Shown: positions 38,763 through 50,639 of the stretch, one piece after another
How positions within the stretch are numbered: position 1 is the stretch's first letter
Layout of the letters: every line of letters begins with the position of its first letter
NCBI GenBank assembly: GCA_036417435.1
Contig: CM070904.1
Coordinates: 64,612,408 to 64,676,407 of the forward strand
Direction of reading: 5' to 3'
DNA: 64,000 nucleotides
DNA from: Inia geoffrensis
Taxonomy: Eukaryota > Chordata > Mammalia > Artiodactyla > Iniidae
Translations under genes and position numbers: made by a program
Notes under the pieces: generated by a model
The model's database searches: none
What the model saw: only the letters and a program-made list of their open reading frames with translations
What the model was told of the DNA's origin: nothing

Positions 38763-41179
38763 ATTTGTCTCGGAAACTCATACAAATGGATATATAAACA
38801 CACAATGAGAGAGAAATTCTGGTCTGAGGATAGAGAAATAAGTCCTTAAAGGAATTACAGAATTTCTGATGAATAGAAGGGGGGGAGGTTTTTACAATTG
38901 ATTAAATAGCTAACTGACATTTCATATATCAGCAGATTCCTTAGCAATTATATTTACTTGTTTCAAATCACTGATCTTGTAATGTACGATTTCCTTTTAA
39001 GAAGCAACAGAATGTAATTATTCTGACTGCAAATAATATAAACACCTCCAGTTGCAGTGAGAATAAAGTGGTCTTGGAAATGGTCTTCTTCATAGTTGGA
39101 CAAAACCGAACAGATTTGTCCAACCAAAACACTCGGGTGAGCAAAAGCTCCCATACTTTCTAATATCTGCTTTTCTGTTATGTCACTTTCTCTTCCTGAA
39201 ATGTTATCTTCTCCCATCTTAGACAACACAAAGTAAACAACCAAACAAAACTTCATTCTGCAGGGATTAGATCAAGTGTTTGTTTTTCCCCTGAAGCTTT
39301 ACTTGCTTATGTACAGTTGGTATCTTCTTAAATTCCAATGTGTAGGGACTTTGAGTTATAGTTCTCTTTTCCCCCATATTTCCTCTAGAACTAGGTCAGA
39401 AACTTCTTAAGGATGTTGTCTAGTCCCTACATACCTTTTTCCCCCAGAGTATTTAACATAGTGTTTTTCCGTACTTGGTATACAATAATATAATAATTAG
39501 GTTGACTGTCTGAAAATAATTGATGATGAATGTGTCTAAGACCCTGTCCATGAAGATTCATTCTAAGTTCTTCAGTCTTTTTGTTCTGAATGTTGGACAT
39601 TTTGATTAATAAATATCTACTGACCTTGAATATCTTAATAAAGAGGCTTTTGGGAAACTTACAGGGAAATGGTGAGCTAATTGAGCTTGATAAAAGGGGC
39701 CAACAGACGTTCATAAGCGCACCAAAAATCAAGCTTTGAAATGGTAACTAACTTAGTGCAATTCTCATATTAACATTTGAATAAATTTTACAATTCCTCT
39801 TGGATTCATTGGTTTTTCATGGAACAACGTAAGGAGACTATGTCGAGTATTAAAATTAAGGGACTTAATACCTAATTTTCCCAGCAAAAGTACCTTCAAC
39901 AAAGAGGTAATGTATGGAGCTAAACTAAGCTGGAGTTTGGCTGCAGTTTAGCAGAAAGCTGAAGCACTCTGCATCAGTAGAATTTATTTGTATCAAAGCA
40001 CACTCATGTGCACTTGAGTTTTAAGGTTGAGGCTCTAATCTACAGATACAAATCTGTACATGCTCATCTAGTATTAAGCAAACACTACGGGGATGTATAC
40101 AAAATTAGTGACATTTTTTAAACAAACAATATTCTATTATTTTTATCATTAAATTTAAAAAATTTCCACATATACACTTTTAATAAATCTATCTACTATG
40201 TCGTACTTTGTCGCATAGGTGACCTTTTGTAAATCAATAAACTATTTAGATGAAGTTTTTGGTTATGAAATTTGAAATCTATTTCAGTGCATCTTTGGCA
40301 TATACCAAAGTATTTTATAGCTCTATCATACACACTCTGTATATGACATGTGTAATCTCCAGTAAGCAAGGGTTTTTTTTGGCTTTCTGTTATGGTTACC
40401 ACTATATCATCAAGACTTGAGGAAGTGTGCCTATCACATGGCAAGTATTTAAAAAATATTTATTTCATTAAACAACAATTACATAATACATACTATATTA
40501 AACACATAATTGTTTTAAACTAATTACAATTAACAAGTACTTATAAAGTATATATGTATGTAATATTCCTATAGTCCTGCCAGGACCTATGAATGCTTTG
40601 GATGATACTGAAACCCTTATTCTACTTGACTCCACTAATCTATTCTCCAATATTTTCCACCCTGTTCTTTGCCCCTTGGGGTAGAACTACATGGACTACG
40701 TTAACAGGACTCCTGTCAATAAGAGCACCAACCAGAGTGAGACCAAGGTATCTATTCCCTCGCGAGGTCTCTTGCAAGGTTGACTGTCTCTCTCAAACAA
40801 CAATCACCACTCCTCTCAAGACAGCTGACTACAAAATATTGTCTTTCCTTCTGAGCTCTGGTATCTACTCTTTCCCTTTTATGTCTTCTTGCCTAGGGAT
40901 GGTATTAACTTGCTAACAGTATCCCCAGGTTGCTTACGCTTCATCCTCACACACACATTTTATGCTTCACCCTCACACACACATCTTTGTAAATTACACT
41001 TTTTGTAAACAAACTCACTCAACTTATCCTACTTTGTGTGTGTCATCTGTTTCTGGTTGAGACTGAGTCTATAGCTTAAAATCTACTTGAGAAAACAAGC
41101 TTATAGCATATATTAATCAACAGTATATAATGTAAAAACTATATGAATGTATCAGAATATTGATATAGACTAGTGATAT
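38763..41179. other. Flank, unrecognised apart from a short tandem duplication
   Basis: A 26-bp unit (a[ct]gcttca[tc]cctcacacac and onward) occurs twice in tandem at 40936-40987. Open frames at 38963-39256 and 39427-39732 (minus), 40593-40916 (+) and 41139-41333 (minus) show no domain. Confidence 0.4.
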
Positions 41180-41350
41180 TACACTTCATTTGAGAAGGGG
41201 ACATTTGATAAGGACTAACGTGACCAGGAAAGGCTTTTTTGAAAGAGGATGGATTTGAACTACGTTTGAAGAAAGGGTAAAATTTGGATAGGGAAATTAC
41301 CCAAACTCCAGGCAAAAAGACCAACAGGAGCAAAGGTATAGGAGGGATTT
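41180..41350 (+). repeat. Ancient LINE-2-like fragment
   Basis: Phrases 'gacatttgataaggacta', 'aggatggatttgaactacg' and 'ccaacaggagcaaagg' match a common ancient mammalian repeat, probably L2. Identification by eye only. Confidence 0.4.
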
Positions 41351-41387
41351 AAGTATACAATTATTTTACATGAGGCAATGAAAAAAA

Positions 41388-42250
41388 ATCACTGGGCTAA
41401 AATCACTAGGTGTTGGCAGGGCTGGTTTCCTCCTCACAGCTCTGAAGGAGAGTTCTTTTCTCTGCCTTTTCCAACTTCTAGAGGCCACCTGCATTTTTTG
41501 ACTCATAGTTCCATTCCTTCATCTCCAAAGCCATCACAGTAAGGCAGATTCCTTCTCATGCTATCATTTCTGGTTCACTTCCTTCTGCCACCCTCTTCCA
41601 AATTTAAGGATCCCTGTGATGATACTGGGCTCTACTGGATAACCCAGAATGATCTCCCTATCTCAAGATCAGCGAAGTAGCAACCTTGACTCCATCTACA
41701 ATTTTACTTCTTCTTGGCTACATATATTAATTTTCTATGGCTGTCATAACAAATTACCATAAACTGGGTAGCTTAAACCACAGAAATATGTCTTCTTATA
41801 GTTTAGGAGGCCAAAGGCCTGAAATCAAGGTGTTTGCAGGGTTGAGTCCTTCTGAAGGCTCTGGGAGATAAATCATTCCAGGTTTCCCTCCTAGCTTCTG
41901 GTGGTTGTTGGCAATCCTTGGTGTTCTTTGGCTTGAGATGTATCACCCCAATCTCTGTCTCCATCTTGATATCACCTTCTTCTCTGCGTGTCTTCTGTCT
42001 CTTATAAGGACACTTTCATTGGACCTAGGGCCCACCCTAAGCCAATATGATCTCATCTCAATCCTTAAGTACCTAAGCAAGGATTTTATTTCCATATAAG
42101 GTCACATTTTGAGGTTCCTGGTAGACATGAATTTTTTTAGGGGATACTATGCAACCCCCTCTATCACATAACAATATATTCAACCTAATATATTTCTGAG
42201 GATTAAAATGAGAATATCTTTGGGGGTCCATTACTCCATCTACCACACTC
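41388..42250 (-). mobile_element. Old LTR (copy A), split by a second LTR
   Basis: The left part is at 41388-41722 (ctgggctaaaatcactagg ... ccatctacaattttac) and the right part at 42174-42250 (ggattaaaatgagaatatc ... ctaccacac). The two join into one LTR-like unit once 41723-42173 is removed. The minus orientation is inferred from a decayed polyadenylation stretch and from the adjoining antisense pol remnant. Confidence 0.5.
41723..42173 (-). mobile_element. Old LTR (copy B), inserted in copy A
   Basis: Related to copy A and to the element at 47989-48455: 'aacaaattaccataaactgg', 'gtagcttaaaccacag', 'ggaggccaaaggcctgaaat', and 'cacattttgaggttcctgg' near the end. The flanking 5-mers (CTACA and ATATA) match at only three of five positions, so the exact border is uncertain. 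Confidence 0.5.
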
Positions 42251-42259
42251 ATCATCTCT

Positions 42260-43690
42260 CCTGTTGGAGACCATGGATGTGAGCTAAGAGGTGGATTCTG
42301 GTGCAACAGTGATGTATGGCATGACAGCCTAGATTACCTGGCCATGAAACATGTGTGCTCTGCCCTGCTTCTTTCTGATTCAAAATGAACCACTTCCATC
42401 TTATGATGGATTGCTAATGGGTCCACCTGATTTTATGGCTTGATGGGTCTGATGCAACTCAGCTCAAGATGAGCTGCATGGTTGTTTGATGGCCCCTCAT
42501 CAGGCACTCCGTCTCTACCAAGGCCCAGAATCACTCCAGAGACTATTTTTCAATTGGTATTTACTTTTCTGTTTTGTCCAGAACCCCAGGAGTATGTGTT
42601 GTAATTCTTTTACTGGGCTTGCCATAAACTCTACACAGCATCTTTTCTCATCACAGGTAACTCCTATATCGGAGAGTCTGCTGGGTCATATGTCCACAGT
42701 GGCAGAAGTTTATATGTTGTACCACAGTCTCCAATGTATTTGTCACTTCTTATTCATTTGATCTGATTAATTGATGTCATTAATATGGTGGATCAAATAT
42801 GTGGAATGTCCAATTGTTTCAGGGCCCTTTGGACTATATTATGACAGAGATTGAGGGAATTAACATAGCACTTGTGCAAGATAATAAATATATACTTTAT
42901 CCATCCATAGAAATGTGAACTATTTTTGGTTCCCCTTCCCCATGGACTTGAAAAAGCATGCATTTGCCAGATCATTGGCTGTATTCCTGAGATTATTTTA
43001 ATCTACTCCAGCTAAGCTATTACATATGACACCTCATGTGTAAATAAGCTTTTAATTGGTCAAGTTTGAGGTAACCTACTGTATCACCCTGGATCAGTTG
43101 GGCTCCTGTAGGAGTCAGACAGGTACATTAAATGGGTATGTGATGGGGATATTAAGCTTGCATACTTTAGATATTTAAAGATGACACTAATCTCTATCAT
43201 TCTCTCTCGGATGGAAAAGGTTTTTATTCATTATTTTGGCAGAGGAGGGAGTTGGCAGTTTTAGCAGCTTCCATTTTGAATTCCCCACTGATGATAGGTC
43301 TTACCTCATAGGCCAAGGAACCAATGTTATGGTTTTGCCAACTAACATGTGATGTGCTTTACAATTATACACCAAGAAACACAGAAATGATCACCAGTTC
43401 AGTCTATGGACCCAGATGAACCACTGTGAATGGAGTCTGGGTCAGGACACAATTTATTACCTGCTCCCACATAAACCTCTACATAATCAGCAGGCCATGG
43501 TGATGCTTCAGGTCCCTGGGTAAAAATGTCAACTTCTACGTGTGTCCCTAAGTCCTCAAAATGTTTGGGCATGCCTCTTTTTTGCCTGAGTAAATTTATA
43601 TGTCACTTTGAAAAAGGACTCAGAGAATTATTACTGTATACACTTGCCATGATATTATTGTGTTCTGTTTCATGAGGACACAGATGTTTC
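42260..43690 (-). pseudogene. Decayed endogenous retrovirus pol remnant, antisense (ERVL/MaLR-like)
   Basis: Translating the minus strand gives short interrupted stretches resembling retroviral reverse transcriptase. There is a degenerate active-site neighbourhood at about 42755-42830 in which the catalytic aspartates are not both kept. Stops and frameshifts are frequent, so no product is possible. Its position next to the minus-oriented LTR copy A fits an old provirus whose 3' LTR is copy A. The class assignment is tentative. The + frame at 42486-42761 is a shadow. Confidence 0.5.
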
Positions 43691-43899
43691 GCCAGTCAAT
43701 GATTTGGGGTCTGAGGTGCAGAAACTGGGTAAGAAACTGTAACTTCTTATTGGTAGGTGATAGAGTTTTTCTCAGTCTTGTGGACATTCATCCTTCTATA
43801 TATTAAGCAATACTCTTGTTAGCTGCCTATCGGTTAATCATCTACAGAGCTCCCTGCATGTCAACTTCTCAACTGTGACACTAATCCCTGTTGGATGCT

Positions 43900-44440
43900 C
43901 TAAAAGACACATACAAGAATGTTCATAGGAGTCTTACTTATCATATCCTCAAAGTGAATACAATCTAATGTATATTAAAGAGAAAATGGATAAATAAATT
44001 GTGGCATACTAACACAATGGGGTAACACGTAGCATTAATATTAACTGAACTACAACATAGGAAACCATATGAATGAATCTCACAAACATAATGCAGATGG
44101 AAAGAGGATGCACCCAAAAGAAACACATATTTTATAGTTTTACTTACATAAAATTTACATACACTTATATAAATTATAAATGCATATATGAATTTTATAA
44201 GTCAGACAGGCCTAATTCTAGTGTTTATGGATACATACTTAATTAGTAAATGTATAAAGAAAAGCAAAGAAAGATTTGCCATAAAATTCAGAACAGTGGT
44301 TACCTTTTGCAGGTGGGAAGGGTAAGGATTGAGAAGTGACAGGAGGGGGGCTCTGAATGCTGACAATGTTCTATTTTCTCAACCTGTAGAGGTGTTAACA
44401 TGGATGTTTCTCTGTTATAAATAACCTCTTTTAATGCACT
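43900..44440 (+). repeat. Old LINE-1 ORF2 end and 3' UTR fragment
   Basis: Order of motifs on +: 'caagaatgttcataggag', 'aatggataaataaattgtgg', 'gaatgaatctcacaaacat', 'cagaacagtggttacctttt', 'aatgttctattttctcaac'. All are characteristic of old L1 3' ends. It is interrupted and diverged. Confidence 0.65.
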
Positions 44441-45356
44441 TTCTATGACTATTCCCCCCAAAAAGGTAAAAATGTATTTACAACCGAGTCAAAGGAATAC
44501 CACCTTAGACCTCTTCAAATGAAAATGTTTGTGTTCAATTTTCAAATTCCATTTTCTATTATCAAAGCTGAACCACTCCAAAACCTGTTTGACATCAGCA
44601 ATTGAGTATGCACAATGCTTTCTTTTAAACCCTAGATCATAATATCCACTTAGGGCAAGAGATAATATGCTTTCTGTGTATTTTAAAACCAACCTCCAGG
44701 CATAAGAATTGGATTTTTACTTGTTACAAGCTGTAATTTTTTAGCAGGTTCATTCTTGAAGGAGATGGAGCAGTGGTTTGATACATGATTTTCTCATCGA
44801 AAATGGATATTAAGAAATATCAAATGGTTTTAAAAAGCAGAATATCATCCCTTCATTTTGTATGGTTTTATTTCATCTTGTAACTTGTTAAAAGGCAGTT
44901 TCCAGTGTGCAAAGAAAAAAGTAATTTCTTTTGTTTCTTTGTTCCCCTATCTGCCCTTCAGTTTAGGGTGAAAAAAAACATAGAGAGCTCAATTCTAGAG
45001 GTAAGAAGAGGAGTAGTCTGGGAGTCAAGGCAATCTGGGCTAAAAAATGCCAAAGAAATCCATTCTGACGCCAAGCCATTCGATGATCTCCTTTTTTCAA
45101 CTGTTACTGACGGTTCATGTCCAGTTTTTTTTAATTAAGTAACAAATCCCTCTTTTATTTTAGAATGACCAATGATTGACAGAGAGAAAAGAATATCAGA
45201 AGAATATGATGAAAAAATAAAGAAATCTTGTGATGACTTGATTAACATCCAGACAATCCAGAGAGCTACATTTGCTCACTCCCTCCACATGCCAGGCTCC
45301 CAGTTTCTGACAACTAGCAAATCGTAGGGAAAGTGCCTGTCCTGACTACTGGTTAA
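44441..45356. other. Flank, nothing recognised
   Basis: Open frames at 44489-44692 (minus) and 44905-45138 (+) lack recognisable domains. No repeats were identified by eye. Confidence 0.4.
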
Positions 45357-45358
45357 AG

Positions 45359-45508
45359 CAGTGGTTCTCAAACCTTGCTGTGAAATGTAATCAACTACAA
45401 TGTTTAGGCTGCATTTCACAATAATTAAATCAGAATCTCTAGAAATGATACCCAAGCATCTATAGGTTTTAAAATACCATTGGTGATGCCACATTTCAGA
45501 TCTAGTGG
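45359..45508 (+). mobile_element. MER5A-like hAT DNA transposon fragment
   Basis: Starts CAGTGGTTCTCAAACCTTGC, the typical hAT-Charlie end, followed by 'aaatcagaatctctagaaat' and a decayed inverted end (ctagtggttg). About 150 bp, non-autonomous. Confidence 0.7.
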
Positions 45509-45819
45509 TTGAAAGAAAGTAACTGTATTTGGATTTAAAAGACTAAATTTTATAACATTTTGGTGCCAGAGGAAATCATTTTTTAAATATTAATTTGTGT
45601 GTTTAATATTATATTTAATACAACACACACAAAAAATAATCAAATATATATTTCATTTATCCAGGTATCCTAGCCTCTCAAAGAAGAGAGTTTAAAGATC
45701 ATTAGAATAATTTCCTTGCATAATAGGAGTGCTAATTGAAGACACCCTCAGATCTAATAATAATAATAATCACAAAGGTTATAATTGTCCTCATGATTAC
45801 AGCAACGTATCCATCATAC

Positions 45820-45935
45820 AGGCAGTGTGTATGGTGATTTACGTGCATTATCTCTGATTCAAAACACAATCTCACAAGGTGTATATTATTGTTACCATAT
45901 TACAAAAAAAATGCCTTGACAATTTTTGAACGAGT
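45820..45935 (+). repeat. MIR SINE fragment
   Basis: 'gcagtgtgtatggtgattta', 'gtgcattatctctgattc', 'caatctcacaaggtgtatat' and 'attattgttaccatattaca' follow the MIR order on +. Confidence 0.6.
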
Positions 45936-46174
45936 TTTAAAACGAGCTAAGTATGAGCGAATGCTGAAACTGCGCAAATTATTATCAAATAAACTTTGGG
46001 AGAGCATCTCAGAATTAAAATGGGCCATGTATTAACTAGAAATGTGGCAGAAAACCTGAGATAAGAGTGGAGTCGACAAGATAAAATTTTATTTTTCTCT
46101 CCTGAACTGAAGTTCTACTGAAGGCAGTCTGAAATTATGTGACAGCTCCTCTGTTTCAGGGACCGAGACTTCCA

Positions 46175-46647
46175 CAGGAAGATCCCCAACTCACGATGGC
46201 TCCACTTAGGAGTTTTCAACTTTATGTTGGTGTGCAAGCAATATGCATTCAGTAGAAACTATACTTTAAATTGTGAATTTTCATCTTTTCTCGAGCTGGC
46301 GATATGCAGCACATCACTCTCTCCTGATGCTGGGCAGCAGCAGTGAGCCGAAACTCCCAGTCAGGAGGATAACTACCAATTCACTTACAGCTATTCTGTT
46401 TTTTACTTTCAGTAGAGTATTCAATAAATTACATGAGATGCTCAACACTTTAGTATAAAATAGGCTTTGCGTTAGATTATTTTTTCCAACTGTAGACTAA
46501 TGTAAGTATCCTGAGTACATTTAAGGTAGGCCAAGCTAAGCTATGATGTTCGGTAAGTTAGGGGTATTAAATGCATTTTTCACTTATATTTTCAACTTAC
46601 GACGGGTTTACTGGGATGTGATTCCATAGTAAGTTGAGGAAGATCTG
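46175..46647. mobile_element. Tigger-type DNA transposon, non-autonomous, 473 bp
   Basis: Inverted ends CAGGAAGATCCCCAACTCAC (left) and, reversed, CAGATCTTCCTCAACTTACT (right), with internal 'ctggcgatatgcagcac' and 'atgatgttcggtaagttagg'. It belongs to a different family from the element at 26115. The open frame at 46273-46458 is inside it and has no transposase features. Confidence 0.75.
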
Positions 46648-46912
46648 TGGTTTGTTTCTTCCTCTATTTTTAGTGAATTGCCTCAGGTTGGCTGCCAGAC
46701 CTCCAACCATCACGGTCAAACTTCAGGCAGCAGGAAGCAAAAAAATTACTGAGTAAGAGTAAGGCCTTTCTTTAACAGCACTTTTTGAAAATTTTACATA
46801 GCACTCCCACTCATATCTTACTGGCCAACATCTATTCACATATTCTCACTGGCCACACTCACAGCTTTTTTATCTGTATAGCAATGTGCCCAAATAAATA
46901 TCAGTAGTTAAT

Positions 46913-47130
46913 ATATATATATATATATTTTTTTTTTTTTCGGTACGTGGGCCTCTCACTGCTGCGGCCTCTCCCATTGTGGAGCACAGGCTCCAGATGC
47001 ACAGGCTCAGCGGCCATGGCTCACGGGCCTAGCTGCTCCGCGGCATGTGGGATCTTCCCGGACCGGGGCACGAACCCGTGTCCCCTGCATCGGCAGGCGT
47101 ACTCTCAACCACTGCGCCACCAGGGAAGCC
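46913..47130 (-). mobile_element. CHR-2-type SINE with (TA)n tail
   Basis: Minus-oriented copy with target duplication CAGTAGTTAAT (46902-46912 and 47131-47141). The tail on + shows (AT)n then a T run, so the A tail carries an AT microsatellite. Confidence 0.93.
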
Positions 47131-47400
47131 CAGTAGTTAATGTTAATATATAAATAACATCAGTGTTCTTATTAAGGTGGCATAGCCAAAGGGATACTGG
47201 GAAGCAATTAACACTCTTTGTCACAGACTAAGAAAAGAGAATTCTTACAGCAAGACACACAGAAGGTGACAAGACAGAAGTGTGCTGGCATCATCAAGCC
47301 ATGTGAATTATTTTCAGAGACATTTTAAGTTGAAACATTTGTTATAGTGTGCTACTATGTTTATTTTTATGAGACTGGATAAGAAAAATAGCCTAGGAAA

Positions 47401-47625
47401 GTGGTTCCCAGTGAGGGAGATTTCCTCATTCCTCCTCCTTCTGCCACCCTCCCCAGATCCCTACAATATTTGATAATGTCTACAGTTATTTTTGGTTGTC
47501 ACAACTACAGGGGTTGCTTTTGGTATCTAGTGAGTAGAGGCCTGAGAGGCCAATATGTATCTTTCAAAGCACAGGACTACCAGCCAAATAAAGAATTATC
47601 CAGCACAAAATATCAATATCTAGGT
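47401..47625 (+). mobile_element. MER20-like hAT DNA transposon fragment
   Basis: 'gtggttcccagtgagggaga', 'atttttggttgtcacaacta', 'tggtatctagtgagtagagg' and 'aaataaagaattatccagc' follow the MER20 order. Non-coding. Confidence 0.65.
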
Positions 47626-47988
47626 GAAGACCTAGATATTTCTTTTTCTTTTTTTGTCAAGAAGAAGGCAATATCCAAAATGTCATCAATTACACCAAGA
47701 ACAGCAGTAGCAGCAGCAACAAAACAATATTGTTGAGAGTTGTATTAAAGAAAATATACAATTTGAAATAAAGTAAGATGTCACAAACTCAAAGGCTTAC
47801 AGGGACCAAAGATGTAATATGAATAAGAGAAATAGGCTGAGTGTAAGATGATAAATGGCAATTGACACTTAGCTTTGGTGACCCATAAACTACAGGGGGT
47901 GACAGGGACTATCCTTAATTCCTTCAACTAAAGATCACAAGCCCCATCTAAAGGGGGCAACCTTTGTTCATTCCTAGTCCACTGCTGC

Positions 47989-48455
47989 TGTATTAGTATG
48001 CTAGGGCGGCATAAGGAAGTACCACAAGCTGGGTGGCTTAAAACAATAGAAATTTGTTGTCTCACCATTCTGGAGGTTATAAGTCTGAATAAAGGTATTG
48101 GAAAGGCCATGTTTTCTCTGAAGGCTCTATGGGAAGAAGATCTTTGTTGTCCCCTCCTAGCCAGCAATCTTTGGCATTCCTTGGTTGCAGATGCATCAGT
48201 CCAACTCTGCCACAGTGATGTTCTCCCTGTGTCTGTTCATATGGTATTCTCCTCTTTGTGTTTCTGTGTCTGTGTCCAAATTTGTCTTTTTTAAAAAGGA
48301 CACCAGTCATTGGATTAAGGCCCACCTTGATCCAGTATTACCTCATCTTAATTTGCTTACATCTGCAAAGTCTGCTTCCAGTAACATACGTTCATAAGTA
48401 CCAGGAATTAGGACTTCAATCCATCTTTTGGGGAGATGCAGTTCAAACTGCAACA
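47989..48455 (-). mobile_element. Old LTR-like element related to copies A and B
   Basis: TG...CA ends (TGTATTAGTATG to CTGCAACA). It shares 'agtaccacaagctgggtgg', 'cttaaaacaatagaaatttg', 'ttctggaggttataagtc' and 'aggaattaggacttcaatcc' with the 41.4-42.2 kb elements. The flanking 5-mers GCTGC and GTTAC match only in part. The five or so open frames here are artefacts. Confidence 0.5.
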
Positions 48456-49319
48456 GTTACCAGGCAAGAACTTGGGCTCTAGGTTTGTTGGAAATTATTT
48501 TTCAAGAGAAGTTCGAAATTTAGCTTTTATGTTAAATCCTCAAATTGTCATAATTTGGCTTTTGAAAAATATGTCTGTGGGCTGGATACAGTTTTTGGCT
48601 TTGTTAACTTGCCACCTCTGTGTTGGTGGATAAAGAGAGTATGGAGTATAACTTGCTTTTCTCCAGGAGCTGGTACCACAGAAAACTAAGAAAGGTAATG
48701 GTGGGAATAACCACTGTGGAGATGGAGAGGAAATGTGGAATTCCCAGGATATCTCAGAGGAAGAATTTTATGACTGATTAAAAGAAAAAAAGAGTCAAAA
48801 ATAGCCAACATGAACAACAAAAGAATATCAACATATAAGTTAAACATAATGATGTTCTAGGCAAAAGTTCAATAAGTTTTACAAACAGTGTATAAACTTG
48901 CATCCAAGGACTCCTTTACATGGATAAATGACTTTATATGTCACTGAAAGTAATGAGCTCATTCACAGATTAGACTTTTGGGAATAACACCTGCTGGATA
49001 TTTAGCAGACACCTTAGCTTTGTTGATATGTATGCTAAAGGAATATACAATTTCACTTCCAGTCTGACATATTTTTGGAAAACATATACCAAATCTTTTC
49101 TATTTCTCAAATATTTGAGATTTCAAAGCTTCCACATTCAGAATTGGCAGACAAAGTTAATACTTACATTTTCAAAATCCATATGTCCACCCTTGAAGCC
49201 AAGTATGGAATTAACTCCCCCTGAATCACCTGGATGAGGAATAGAAGAGGGTGATTTCTAAGGAAAGTACCACCAGAAAGATGGCTGAATGGATGAATGA
49301 ATGCTCGGCTGGCATAATA
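48456..49319. other. Flank, nothing firmly recognised
   Basis: A possible hAT-end-like phrase 'cttgccacctctg' near 48610 was not sufficient for a call. Open frames show no domain. Confidence 0.35.
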
Positions 49320-49440
49320 ACACATCTCTCCCTCCCTTCCTCCCTCTTTTTCTCTTCCTTCCTGCCTGCCTGCCTGTCTTTCTGCCTTCCTTCCTTTCTC
49401 CGTCTTCCCTTACTTTCCTCCTCCCTTATGTCCTTGCGTT
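49320..49440. repeat. Pyrimidine-rich (TTCC)n/(TGCC)n tract
   Basis: About 120 bp of nearly only C and T on +, with CCTT and TGCC units. An (AAAC)n stretch follows at 49513-49533. Confidence 0.8.
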
Positions 49441-49444
49441 CTTA

Positions 49445-50400
49445 TAACTATCAAGTGACTAGTATCTGGCTCTATTCTAAACACTAGGAATACATCAATT
49501 TAAAAAACAGTAAAACAAACAAACAAACAAAAACAGTCCATTACTAGAAGGAGACGAGTCTACTAGCAGGAGACAGCCCATTACAAAACAGGATAATAAG
49601 TAACTACAGAGGCATGTACCAGTTGCAAAGGAAGCAATGAAGAAGGATATTGGGCTGTTTGCATATGGTGTCTGGGTAGATTTCCCAGGGAGATATGATT
49701 TGCAATATGTCATGAAATATGGGTAGGAGTTAGCCAGGTGAAAAAGTGGAATAAGGACTTTACTAAAAGAATGAATAGAATGTTTAAGCTATGATGAGGA
49801 GAATGAAGCAGTCAGGTCACTTGCAAACAATTTGATATGGTTTCCTGTTTATAGATGAGTGTCCAGTGAAGCTGGGAAGCAGTTACCAGAACATATGCAG
49901 GACATGATAAGAAGTTTGGGTTTTAACCTAATAACCAGTGCAGGATTTTAATAAGGCAAGGGATAAGAAATGAGTGTTGTTACAAGACTATAGGAGAGGC
50001 AGCAAGAAGAAAGAAGGACTGAAAATTCAGCAAACCAATGGAAGGATACTAACTGGGAGAGTTTTGAAGTCATATTGATAAAAAATGATAAGGTGCTACA
50101 CTGAGGTCACAACAGTATGGATGAAAAAAGAGAATGGATTTGATGTAGTAAGAGGAGATCACAGAGGCTGAAGAATATTAATGAGGCAGCAAATATGGCT
50201 AGAATTTAAATAAGAAAGGAGTATAAAATGTTAGTGGTTCAGAGAGTTAGAGTAATGACAAATATGTGCATCGAAGGAGAGATGTTTCCATTTAACGGAA
50301 TGCTGGGGATAAATGAGAAAAGCTGCAGTGAACTGAGAGGCATGGATGGGAAGTGAGCGAGTGATTTTCAAAGCCACAGTAATAAATGTAAGAAGAGACA
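49445..50400 (+). repeat. Ancient LINE-2-like sequence
   Basis: Phrases such as 'ggctctattctaaacactag', 'aagaagtttgggttttaacc', 'gcaggattttaataaggcaa' and 'atggatttgatgtagtaaga' run in the order of a common ancient mammalian repeat (probably L2 3' part). Named by eye, with vague borders. Confidence 0.4.
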
Positions 50401-50605
50401 TAACACAATAGCAGAAAGGGGGCTTGAGGTGACTTAAGGACTTTTTTTTTTTTTTTTTTTTTAAGAGAGAAGGAATTACAGCATGTAAATGTACCTAGGG
50501 AAAAGAGGTGATATACTGAGAGGTTAAAAAACAATAAGCCCAATGAATAGGAACAAGGAAGAAAGGAGTCTTGATTTTAAGCTCTTTCACGGTTTACAGG
50601 CTCCG

Positions 50606-50636
50606 CCCCCTTCCCCCAACCCCCCACCCCCACCCC
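50606..50636 (-). other. G-quadruplex motif
   Basis: Five C runs of 4-6 on + (50606-50610, 50613-50617, 50620-50625, 50627-50631, 50633-50636), so the minus strand carries five G runs with loops of 1-2 nt. Confidence 0.75.
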
Positions 50637-50639
50637 GCA

